DNA from: CAYMAX01 sp964388595
GTDB lineage: Bacteria > Bacteroidota > Bacteroidia > Bacteroidales > UBA932
Length of the DNA: 24,191 bases
Reading direction: 5' to 3'
NCBI GenBank assembly: GCA_964388595.1
Contig: CAYMAX010000020.1
Location: 1-24,191, forward strand
Made by a program: the position numbers and the translations under genes. Of the stretch, positions 15,157 through 23,034 are shown in pieces. How positions within the stretch are numbered: the first letter of the stretch is position 1; the number at the start of each line of letters is the position of its first letter. Below the pieces are notes generated by a model, which did no database searches, was not told where the DNA came from, and worked only from the letters and a program-made list of their open reading frames with translations.

Positions 15157-17166
15157 ATGACAGATAAAGAAAATCTTGCTGCAAGTCAGCAATATTCAGC
15201 AGACAGTATTCAAGTGTTGGAGGGTTTGGAGGCCGTTAGGAAAAGACCTTCAATGTATATTGGCGATACAGGATCTCGCGGACTGCACCATTTGGTGTAT
15301 GAAGTGGTGGATAACTCTATAGATGAAGCCCTTGCAGGCTTTTGCTCCAAGATAAACGTAATTATAAACGCTGATAATTCGATTACAGTCAGCGATAATG
15401 GCCGAGGTATTCCTACTGGTATGCACGAAAAGGAGAAGAGATCTGCACTTGAAGTGGTTCTTACCGTCCTTCATGCAGGAGGTAAATTCAGTAAGGACAG
15501 TTATAAAGTGTCAGGTGGTCTTCACGGAGTAGGTGTATCTTGTGTCAACGCTCTCTCCATTTACTTTAAGGCAGAGATTCATCGTGAGGGCAAAATTTTC
15601 GTTCAGGAATATTCCAAAGGCATCCCACAATATCCAGTTAAAGAGGTGGGTAAGGCAGATGATACAGGTACCATTATTACCTTTAAGCCTGATTCCGAGA
15701 TTTTTACTTCTTCAGTCGAATATAACTACTCTATCCTGGCCACCAGGCTTAGAGAGTTGGCTTATCTCAATAAAGGGATTACGCTGACACTCGAGGATGA
15801 TAGGGAACAGATTATGTCTCCTGAAAATATGGAACAGATCGAAGACAGGGAGAGTGACCATAAGGATGAAAGGACTGAGATTTTCTTCTCCAAGACAGGA
15901 CTTCTCGAGTTTGTCAATTATTTGGATGTGACGCGCGAGAAGCTGACTGAAAACCCCATCTATCTTGAGACAGATAAAGCCGGCTTCCCTATTGAGATAG
16001 CCATGCAGTACAATTCCGGTTTTACGGAGAACATTCATTCATTTGTCAATAATATCAATACTATTGAGGGAGGTACGCATCTTACCGGTTTCAGGAGAGG
16101 TCTTACCAATACTCTTAAGTCTTATGCAGAGAAGAATGGTCTGTTATCCAAGCTCAAATTTGACCTTGATGCTTCAGACTTCCGTGAAGGACTTACAGCT
16201 GTCATTTCAGTTAAAGTAGCCGAACCTCAATTTGAAGGACAGACCAAGACCAAGTTAGGCAATCCTGAAGTGGATGCTGCGGTGTCTCAAGCTACCAAAT
16301 CTGCTTTGGAAAACTACCTTGAAGAGAACCCTAAAGATGCCCGTGTGATAGTGGATAAAGTGATTTTAGCGGCTACCGCTCGTCATGCTGCCCGCAAAGC
16401 GAGAGAACTTGTTCAGAGAAAGACAGTGATGTCGGGTGCCGGGCTCCCCGGTAAGCTCGCAGACTGTTCTGACAGAGATCCATCCAAATGCGAACTCTTT
16501 CTTGTGGAGGGAGACTCTGCAGGTGGAACAGCCAAAACAGGACGTGACAGGACTTTTCAGGCTATTCTTCCTTTGAGAGGAAAGATTCTTAATGTGGAGA
16601 AGGCTATGGAGCACAAAGTTCTTGAAAGCGAACAGATAAGAAATATTTATACCGCTCTCGGTGTCACCATTGGTACTGAAGAAGACAGTAAAGCACTTAA
16701 CACTTCCAAGCTGAGATATCACAAGATTATCATAATGACCGATGCCGATGTCGATGGTAGCCACATCGCTACACTTATCCTGACATTCTTCTTCAGACAT
16801 ATGGTCGATCTTATTCAGAACGGATATGTATATATAGCTGCACCTCCTCTTTACAGAATCAAGAGTAAGAAAGGCAAAGAAGAGGTCTATTGCTGGACTG
16901 AGGAAGAGAGGAAGAAAGCTATTCTTACTGTAGGAAAAGGTGTTGAAAACAGCGTTACCATCCAGCGATATAAAGGTCTTGGAGAGATGAATGCGGAGCA
17001 GTTGAAAGATACTACAATGGATCCCAATACCCGTCTCCTCCGCCAGGTGACCATAGATAATGCAGCAGAAGCAGATCGTATCTTCTCTATGCTGATGGGA
17101 GATGATGTACCTCCTCGCAGAGAGTTTATCGCAGCCAATGCCAAATACGCCAATATTGACGCTTAA
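15157..17166 (+). CDS. gyrB: DNA gyrase subunit B
   Basis: GyrB is the ATPase subunit of gyrase, which introduces negative supercoils. The 669-residue protein has the GHKL ATPase motifs: Glu49 in VYEVVDNSIDEA, DNGRGIP (80-86) and GGLHGVGVS (120-128). It also has the TOPRIM acidic residues in EGDSAGG (451-457) and MTDADVDGSH (527-536). PLRGKILNVEKA (472-483) is the GyrB form; ParE normally has a different sequence after KILN. The length without the roughly 165-residue insertion of Gram-negative proteobacteria is normal for this phylum. The C-terminus RREFIAANAKYANIDA matches GyrB tails. The neighbours are not recF or dnaN; it lies between the barrel gene and pgpH, which begins 11 bases later. 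Confidence 0.95.
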   Translation: MTDKENLAASQQYSADSIQVLEGLEAVRKRPSMYIGDTGSRGLHHLVYEVVDNSIDEALAGFCSKINVIINADNSITVSDNGRGIPTGMHEKEKRSALEVVLTVLHAGGKFSKDSYKVSGGLHGVGVSCVNALSIYFKAEIHREGKIFVQEYSKGIPQYPVKEVGKADDTGTIITFKPDSEIFTSSVEYNYSILATRLRELAYLNKGITLTLEDDREQIMSPENMEQIEDRESDHKDERTEIFFSKTGLLEFVNYLDVTREKLTENPIYLETDKAGFPIEIAMQYNSGFTENIHSFVNNINTIEGGTHLTGFRRGLTNTLKSYAEKNGLLSKLKFDLDASDFREGLTAVISVKVAEPQFEGQTKTKLGNPEVDAAVSQATKSALENYLEENPKDARVIVDKVILAATARHAARKARELVQRKTVMSGAGLPGKLADCSDRDPSKCELFLVEGDSAGGTAKTGRDRTFQAILPLRGKILNVEKAMEHKVLESEQIRNIYTALGVTIGTEEDSKALNTSKLRYHKIIIMTDADVDGSHIATLILTFFFRHMVDLIQNGYVYIAAPPLYRIKSKKGKEEVYCWTEEERKKAILTVGKGVENSVTIQRYKGLGEMNAEQLKDTTMDPNTRLLRQVTIDNAAEADRIFSMLMGDDVPPRREFIAANAKYANIDA

Positions 17167-17177
17167 TATTTCTTGTC

Positions 17178-19205
17178 ATGGATAGGGTCCAAAGTCTTAA
17201 GAATCCAAGGATATACATAGCACTTGCTATAGCATTGGCTATTACTCTGCTATTTTTCCCTAACGAAGGACGTTTTAAATACAAATATCAGAAAGGACGT
17301 CCCTGGAATTATGAGACTTTGCTGGCTCCCATAGATTTTCCCATTCTCAAGTCTGAAGCAGATCTTCTGGAAGAGAAAGAGAAGAATGCTTCTCAGATAG
17401 TGCCCTATTACGATTATGATGCTGGTGTGTCATTAGAAATACGAGGCAAATTGGATGAATTCAAATCTGATGAAAATCTCGATAAGCATGCTCTCTTTTT
17501 TACAGCAGAATTGTTCAAAAGAATTTATGATGTTGGGTTAGTCTCTGTCATCGATGAGAATTTCTCATCAGACAGGATGGTGATTGTGCAGCGTAATAAA
17601 AGGGCTACCGAAGTTCCATCTTCTGAGATTTATGATATTCATAGTGCAGAGCTTTTCATCAAAAGCAAACTTTCAGAAGCATATCCCGATAGCAATGTTG
17701 ACTCTTTGTATGCAGCATATCATCTCTCAGATTACTTAATCCCCAATTTGATATACGATCAGAAGAAGACAGACCTCATTCATAAACAGGCTGTTGATTA
17801 TATCTCTCCCACCAAAGGGATGATTTATACCGGACAGCTTATTGTATCTGAAGGTGAGATTGTTACTGCCGAGATAGAGCAATTGCTTGATTCATTCAAA
17901 GCTGAATATGCGGCAAGTTATGGTTATTCAGGCTCTTATGCAGGACTTCTCTCAGGTCATGCCATTGTATCGCTGTTCATCCTTGCAGCATTGTTGGCCG
18001 TCATTTATTTTATCGATATCAAGATATTTGTTGAGATTAGGAAGCTGTATTTTATTCTCACGCTATTTCTGCTGATGTTCATAGTCACTGTTGTGGTGCG
18101 CAACATTAATCCTGCATTTCTGTATATGGTGCCATATGCTGTTTTTGCACTTTATCTGGTATCATTTTTCAAACAGTCTATCACGTTTCCACTCTATGCA
18201 GTGATGCTGCTTCCACTTCTTTTGCTATCTCAAAATGCGATTGAACTCTATTTGCTCAATCTTGTTGCCGGAATCATAGCTCTTGTCTCTTTCTACTATC
18301 TTCACAGAGGTTGGCTTCAATTCGTTAACTCTTTCTTCATTTTCTTCGGGTTATTGTCATTCTTTGTGGGCATTCGACTCTCTTACGATGGCACGCTGTT
18401 GTCATTCAACCTCAAGTATATTTTGTATTTGGCTGCTAATGCTTTATTTGTAGTGGCTGCGTATCCTCTTGTGTTCCTGTTTGAAAAGACTTTTTCTCTT
18501 GTATCCAATTCTCGTCTTGTCGATTTGTCTGATACCAATAATTCTCTTTTGAGAGAGGTGGCATTAAAGACTCCGGGGACATTTCAACATTCACTTCAAG
18601 TTTCTAATTTGGCCGGTGCTGCTGCCCGCGAGATAGGTGGTGATGTGATGCTTGCGAGTGTAGGGGCTCTCTATCACGATATTGGGAAGATAAGGAATCC
18701 TCAATGTTTCGTCGAAAATCAGGCTCCGGGGATAGAATATCACAAAAATCTTTCGCCTATCGAGAGTGCTCAACAAATCATTCGCCATGTTGATGATGGA
18801 GTGGAGATAGCCAAGAAGCACAAACTCCCTGGTGTGGTCATTGATTTTATCAAAACACATCATGCACGTACCCTTACAGCCTATTTCTATGCTGCATATT
18901 GCAAATCAGGAGGGGACCCCGACAATAAGGAACCTTTTACCTATCACGGGGATCTTCCCACTACCAAAGAGCAGGTAATAGTGTTAATGGCAGATGCAGT
19001 AGAGGCTGCTTCACGTTCGCTCAAAGATTATTCACCCGAGAGCATATCAAATCTCGTGGATTCTATCATAGCCAGCAGGCTGTCTGATTCACAGCTTATT
19101 AATGCTGATATTTCTATTCGTGAAATCACGAAAGTCAAAGAGATGTTCAAGAATCACATATCTCAGGTTTATCACGAAAGGATAGCTTATCCTGACGCAA
19201 AATAG
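17178..19205 (+). CDS. pgpH: Membrane HD-domain phosphohydrolase, PgpH/YqfF-like (7TM-HD)
   Basis: The 675-residue protein has the domain order of the 7TMR-HD family. There is one N-terminal membrane helix (about 11-28), an extracytoplasmic region to about 250, a cluster of hydrophobic helices (about 255-440), then a cytoplasmic HD domain. Metal residues are visible: His471 in TFQHSL, His500-Asp501 in LYHDIGKI, the later histidine pair in IKTHHART and Asp606 in MADAVEAA. Members such as Listeria PgpH degrade the second messenger cyclic di-AMP, which controls osmolyte and potassium balance. The same activity is inferred here from family membership. It starts 11 bases after gyrB and is probably co-transcribed with it. 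No terminator is visible between its stop and the tmRNA promoter. Confidence 0.85.
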   Translation: MDRVQSLKNPRIYIALAIALAITLLFFPNEGRFKYKYQKGRPWNYETLLAPIDFPILKSEADLLEEKEKNASQIVPYYDYDAGVSLEIRGKLDEFKSDENLDKHALFFTAELFKRIYDVGLVSVIDENFSSDRMVIVQRNKRATEVPSSEIYDIHSAELFIKSKLSEAYPDSNVDSLYAAYHLSDYLIPNLIYDQKKTDLIHKQAVDYISPTKGMIYTGQLIVSEGEIVTAEIEQLLDSFKAEYAASYGYSGSYAGLLSGHAIVSLFILAALLAVIYFIDIKIFVEIRKLYFILTLFLLMFIVTVVVRNINPAFLYMVPYAVFALYLVSFFKQSITFPLYAVMLLPLLLLSQNAIELYLLNLVAGIIALVSFYYLHRGWLQFVNSFFIFFGLLSFFVGIRLSYDGTLLSFNLKYILYLAANALFVVAAYPLVFLFEKTFSLVSNSRLVDLSDTNNSLLREVALKTPGTFQHSLQVSNLAGAAAREIGGDVMLASVGALYHDIGKIRNPQCFVENQAPGIEYHKNLSPIESAQQIIRHVDDGVEIAKKHKLPGVVIDFIKTHHARTLTAYFYAAYCKSGGDPDNKEPFTYHGDLPTTKEQVIVLMADAVEAASRSLKDYSPESISNLVDSIIASRLSDSQLINADISIREITKVKEMFKNHISQVYHERIAYPDAK

Positions 19206-19224
19206 TATTTTTCGGTTTTTTTAT

Positions 19225-19232
19225 TAAATTTG
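19225..19232 (+). promoter_or_regulatory. Bacteroidota -7 box for ssrA
   Basis: TAAATTTG matches TAnnTTTG and lies 11 bases before the mature tmRNA 5' end, consistent with a short leader removed by RNase P. The upstream sequence is T-rich, without a clear -33 TTTG. Confidence 0.6.
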
Positions 19233-19243
19233 CTTGTTTTTAC

Positions 19244-19635
19244 GGGGATGTTTTGGTTTTGACAGCACAAGACATCGGAAGGTAAGCACGTCGAGCGTTG
19301 GGATTTTGCTCGCAAATATCAGATCTCAAGCCTTAAACGGCAACAATAATTATGCACTCGCTGCGTAGTTGACTGAGTCAACTACCTTAATCGCTCCGCC
19401 CAGGGCGGAAGCGACGAGTATCCCGCCGAACTTTAAGTTGACTATGTTCGGCATATGGGGTATCATTCAAGCCAACTGCTGATACTGATTTCTCTAATGT
19501 ATCTTAAGATTTAGAGGATAAGGAAATGATAGCGTGTCACTTTGCAGTCATTCCCCGACAATTAAAGAGGGACTAAACGTGTAGAAAACTTTTGGGTGCT
19601 GTGTTTGGACGGCGGTTCGAGTCCGCCCATCTCCA
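19244..19635 (+). ncRNA. ssrA: tmRNA (SsrA) with tag GNNNYALAA
   Basis: tmRNA rescues stalled ribosomes and tags the unfinished protein for proteolysis. The ends form the tRNA-like domain: GGGGATG (19244-19250) pairs with CATCTCC (19628-19634), then A73, and the T-arm is GGCGG-TTCGAGT-CCGCC. The 3' CCA is not encoded. The tag frame begins at 19339 with GGC and reads GNNNYALAA before TAG at 19366-19368. The stop lies inside a perfect hairpin TAGTTGA-CTGAG-TCAACTA (19366-19384), the usual helix after the tag. A GC-rich pseudoknot arm is visible at 19392-19413 (CGCTCCGCCC facing GGCGGAAGCG). Only 18 bases separate it from ugd. Confidence 0.95.
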
Positions 19636-19653
19636 CAAGTAATTTGTAAAATA

Positions 19654-20985
19654 ATGAATATTGCAATAGTAGGTACCGGATATGTTGGTTTGGTCTCCGG
19701 TGCTTGTTTTGCCGAAATGGGGGCAAAAGTTTATTGTGTAGATGTTGATAAGGTCAAGATAGATAATCTTAATAAAGGAATTCTTCCGATTTATGAAGAC
19801 GGCCTGCAATTCATAGTAGATAAAAATGTTGCTGATGGCAGACTTAGTTTCACTACTGAGCTGAAAGATTGTTTGGATGATGTCGAGATAGTTTTTATCG
19901 CCGTTGGTACTCCTCCGGGAGAGGATGGTAGTGCTGATTTGAAATATGTATTGGAAGTGGCTTCATCTTTCGGAGAGAGTGTCCATAAATATACTCTTTT
20001 GGTGACCAAGAGTACTGTCCCTGTGGGTACTTGTTATAAAGTGAAAGAGACTGTCAAAGGGATTCTTGCTCAAAGGGGAGTAGATATTCCATTTGATATT
20101 GCATCAAATCCTGAGTTCTTGAAAGAGGGAGTTGCCATCAAAGATTTTATGACTCCCGACAGAGTGGTGATAGGAGTAGAGACAGAGCGCGCCAAATCAT
20201 TGATGTCCTCTCTATACAGGCCATTTCTTCTCAACAATTACAGAGTCATTTTCATGGATATTCTATCTTCAGAAATGACCAAATATGTGGCTAATGCCAT
20301 GCTTGCCACCCGTATTAGTTTTATCAATGAAGTCGCTGATTTGTGTGAACTTACTGGAGCAGATGTCAATTCAGTAAGGGTAGGTATAGCTTCAGATACC
20401 AGAATAGGCTCCAAATTTTTATATCCCGGGTGTGGATATGGTGGTTCCTGCTTTCCAAAAGATGTAAAAGCATTAGTGAAGACTGCTGCAGACCACGGCT
20501 ATAAGATGCAGATAATATCTGCAGTTGAGGAAGTTAACAATTACCAGAAAACGATAGTATTTAGGAAACTTAAAGAGGCATTTAAGTCTGATTTGAAAGG
20601 GAAAACCATTGCTCTTTGGGGACTCTCTTTCAAGCCTGGTACAGATGATATGAGGGAAGCTCCTTCTATTGTCACCATAAAATTGCTTTTGGAGGCTGGT
20701 GCACATGTCAGGGTGTTCGATCCGATAGCAATGCAAGCAGCCAAAGTTGTTTTCCCGGACCAAGTAACGTACTGCTCCAATATTTATGATGCTGCGGAAG
20801 GGGCAGATGCAGTAGCTTTAGTCACCGAGTGGAAACAGTTCAGAATCCCCGATTGGTCAAAAGTCAAGAAACTGATGAATGACAATATTATCGTCGATGG
20901 TCGTAATACATACGATTCCACTGAAGTAACTCGCGAAGGATTTAAATATTACTGCATAGGTAAGCAACCAATAATAAATGAATAA
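19654..20985 (+). CDS. ugd: UDP-glucose 6-dehydrogenase
   Basis: The enzyme oxidises UDP-glucose twice with NAD to UDP-glucuronate, a precursor for capsule and exopolysaccharide. The 443-residue protein has the Rossmann motif GTGYVGLVSG (7-16), the catalytic-region block SNPEFLKEG (151-159), Lys210 and the nucleophile Cys266 in GCGYGGSCFPKD. The UDP-binding C-terminal domain contains ALWGLSFKPGTDDMREAPS, also standard. The start is 18 bases after the tmRNA 3' end with no promoter or SD seen, so it may be transcribed from the ssrA promoter and released by tmRNA processing. Its last eight bases overlap the next gene, whose product uses UDP-glucuronate. Confidence 0.96.
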   Translation: MNIAIVGTGYVGLVSGACFAEMGAKVYCVDVDKVKIDNLNKGILPIYEDGLQFIVDKNVADGRLSFTTELKDCLDDVEIVFIAVGTPPGEDGSADLKYVLEVASSFGESVHKYTLLVTKSTVPVGTCYKVKETVKGILAQRGVDIPFDIASNPEFLKEGVAIKDFMTPDRVVIGVETERAKSLMSSLYRPFLLNNYRVIFMDILSSEMTKYVANAMLATRISFINEVADLCELTGADVNSVRVGIASDTRIGSKFLYPGCGYGGSCFPKDVKALVKTAADHGYKMQIISAVEEVNNYQKTIVFRKLKEAFKSDLKGKTIALWGLSFKPGTDDMREAPSIVTIKLLLEAGAHVRVFDPIAMQAAKVVFPDQVTYCSNIYDAAEGADAVALVTEWKQFRIPDWSKVKKLMNDNIIVDGRNTYDSTEVTREGFKYYCIGKQPIINE

Positions 20986-21910
20986 GAAAATACTGATCAC
21001 CGGAGGTGCCGGTTTTATAGGTTCACATCTTTGTAAGAAGTTGTTGAATATGGGTAATGATATCATCTGTCTCGATAATTTCTTTACCGGTGACAAGAGT
21101 AATGTGATAGACTTAATCAACAATCCTCACTTTGAACTTGTGAGGTACGATGTTACAGAGCCCTATCACGCAGAAGTAGATCAGATCTTTAATCTTGCGT
21201 GCCCTGCTTCACCTATCCACTATCAACACAATCCGGTCAAGACTATCAAAACATCAGTGATGGGTGCCATCAATATGCTTGATCTTGCCACCAAAGTCTC
21301 TGCAACTGTACTTCAGGCCTCTACAAGTGAGGTGTATGGAGATCCATTCGTTCATCCTCAAGTAGAATCTTATTGGGGAAATGTGAATCCCATCGGGATT
21401 CGTTCCTGTTATGACGAAGGTAAAAGATGTGCTGAGACTCTCTTTATGGATTACCATCGTCAATCTGCTACGAAGATTAAAATCATAAGGATTTTCAATA
21501 CTTATGGCCCCAACATGCAGCCCAATGATGGAAGGGTTATTTCAAATTTTATCCTTCAGGCGATAAATAATAAGGATATCACGATTTATGGGACTGGCCT
21601 TCAGACCAGAAGTTTTATGTATATTGATGATCTGATAGAGGGAATGATTAAGATGATGAACAGCGACTCTTCTTTCATCGGCCCTGTCAATCTTGGCAAT
21701 CCAAACGAATTCTCTATCAAGAAGTTGGCGGAAATGGTGATAGAAATGTGTGATTCCAAATCCAAGATAGTATATCATCCTCTCCCCGGAGATGACCCCA
21801 AGCAGAGACAGCCCAATATTTCTCTTGCCAAAAGTCAGCTTTCATGGCAACCTACCATCGAGTTGAGGGAAGGACTTCAGAAAACAATTGATTATTTTAA
21901 GACATTATGA
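20978..21910 (+). CDS. uxs: UDP-glucuronate decarboxylase (UDP-xylose synthase)
   Basis: This short-chain dehydrogenase/reductase converts UDP-glucuronate to UDP-xylose with bound NAD. The 310-residue protein shows ITGGAGFIGSHL (7-18), the UXS-specific ACPASPIHYQHNPVKTIKTS (74-93), STSEVYGDP (115-123) and the catalytic Tyr145/Lys149 in SCYDEGKR. The ACPASP and NPIGIRSCYDEGKR blocks separate it from dTDP-glucose dehydratases and UDP-glucose epimerases. Length fits the soluble bacterial form without a membrane anchor. It overlaps ugd by eight bases and the kinase gene by four, so the three genes are surely one operon. The gene symbol follows the common family name. Confidence 0.95.
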   Translation: MNKKILITGGAGFIGSHLCKKLLNMGNDIICLDNFFTGDKSNVIDLINNPHFELVRYDVTEPYHAEVDQIFNLACPASPIHYQHNPVKTIKTSVMGAINMLDLATKVSATVLQASTSEVYGDPFVHPQVESYWGNVNPIGIRSCYDEGKRCAETLFMDYHRQSATKIKIIRIFNTYGPNMQPNDGRVISNFILQAINNKDITIYGTGLQTRSFMYIDDLIEGMIKMMNSDSSFIGPVNLGNPNEFSIKKLAEMVIEMCDSKSKIVYHPLPGDDPKQRQPNISLAKSQLSWQPTIELREGLQKTIDYFKTL

Positions 21911-23034
21911 ATATAAACCCTTCAGAGTTTAAATTATTGGTAGTTGACGACGTTCCTACGAATGTTATTTTACTTAAAGCGCTTCTTTCTCGCCAGCAAT
22001 ACAATGTGGTGACTGCGAGCAGTGGTCCCGAGGCTCTTGAGATAATTCAAAAGGATTGTCCCGACTTGGTGCTGCTCGATGTGATGATGCCTGAGATGAG
22101 TGGGTTGGAGGTTTGTAAACATATCCGACAGGACCTTAATCTAAATGACCTTCCTGTCATACTCCTGACGGCTCTTAACAATAATGAAGATATAGTTGAG
22201 GGTTTTGCAGCCGGTGCAAATGACTTCGTATCGAAGCCTTTTAATAACGAAGTTCTGCTTATGAGAATACGTTTTCAGCTCTCAGTAGTAGCTTCTACGA
22301 GAATTATTCTCAAACAGACTGAAGATCTTTCAAATACAATCTCTTCACGTGATAAATTGTATTCGGTGATAGCTCACGATTTGCGTTCTCCATTGGGCAC
22401 CATCAGAATGATTTTGAACTATGTGACTCCCAAAGTGAAAGAACTCTCTCAGGCCGATGATGAGTTGAAAGATATGCTCGAAACAGCCAACTCCATCTCT
22501 GAAGATGCTTTTACTCTATTTGACAATCTCCTTAAATGGACTAAGAGTCAGGTAGGTAATATAAATTACATTCCACAAAAGGTGGATGTTGTGGAATTTG
22601 TTTCAAGTGCAATTGAGATACAGTCAGATATAGCTAAAAACAAGAACATCACTATTACTACCAAATATCCTCAAGAAAAAATCGAGTTGATTGTGGATAT
22701 TGATATGATGAAAACTGTTTTCAGGAACTTGCTTTCCAATGCTATCAAATTTTGCGATAGCGGTTCAGAGATAGTGGTTCAGATGACAGATCAGCCTGAC
22801 AAGGTGACTTTTGATGTTATCGACCAAGGCTGTGGTATGACCCAAGATAAAATAGATAAAATTGAGTCTGGCAGGGTAGATTTTACTACGGCAGGAACCA
22901 AAAATGAAAGTGGTTCAGGACTTGGTTTGATGCTGACCAGAGAATTTATTATCAGAAATGGAGGGCAGTTGAAAGTGACATCAGAGGTTGGAAAAGGCTC
23001 TACATTTAGTTTTGATATTCCAAAGAAGCAATAA
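21907..23034 (+). CDS. Response regulator-histidine kinase fusion (REC-HisKA-HATPase)
   Basis: The 375-residue soluble protein starts with a receiver domain: Asp14/Asp15 acidic pair, phospho-acceptor Asp58 in VLLDVMMPEMSG, Thr88 and Lys110 in VSKPF. A helical linker (about 120-145) leads to the HisKA domain with His157 in SVIAHDLRSPLGT, then the ATPase domain with the N box RNLLSNAIKF (273-282), G1 DQGCGM (306-311) and G2 GSGLGL (336-341). There is no membrane segment, PAS domain or DNA-binding domain, so input must come through phosphorylation of the receiver and output must be another protein. All key residues are intact. It overlaps uxs by four bases (ATGA) and the opposing EEP gene by 29 bases at the 3' end. 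A link to polysaccharide precursor control is inferred from the operon only. Confidence 0.9.
   Translation: MNINPSEFKLLVVDDVPTNVILLKALLSRQQYNVVTASSGPEALEIIQKDCPDLVLLDVMMPEMSGLEVCKHIRQDLNLNDLPVILLTALNNNEDIVEGFAAGANDFVSKPFNNEVLLMRIRFQLSVVASTRIILKQTEDLSNTISSRDKLYSVIAHDLRSPLGTIRMILNYVTPKVKELSQADDELKDMLETANSISEDAFTLFDNLLKWTKSQVGNINYIPQKVDVVEFVSSAIEIQSDIAKNKNITITTKYPQEKIELIVDIDMMKTVFRNLLSNAIKFCDSGSEIVVQMTDQPDKVTFDVIDQGCGMTQDKIDKIESGRVDFTTAGTKNESGSGLGLMLTREFIIRNGGQLKVTSEVGKGSTFSFDIPKKQ

Noticed and set aside
15712..16800. Long minus-strand frames inside gyrB
   Set aside because: Shadows of gyrB with no recognisable family features or promoter.
15157..17166. ParE (topoisomerase IV subunit B)
   Set aside because: PLRGKILNVEKA and the C-terminal ANAKYANIDA fit GyrB better.
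19573..19809. 78-residue open frame on the minus strand containing WADSNRRPNTAPKS
   Set aside because: It is the reverse strand of the tmRNA 3' domain and the ugd start, not a gene.
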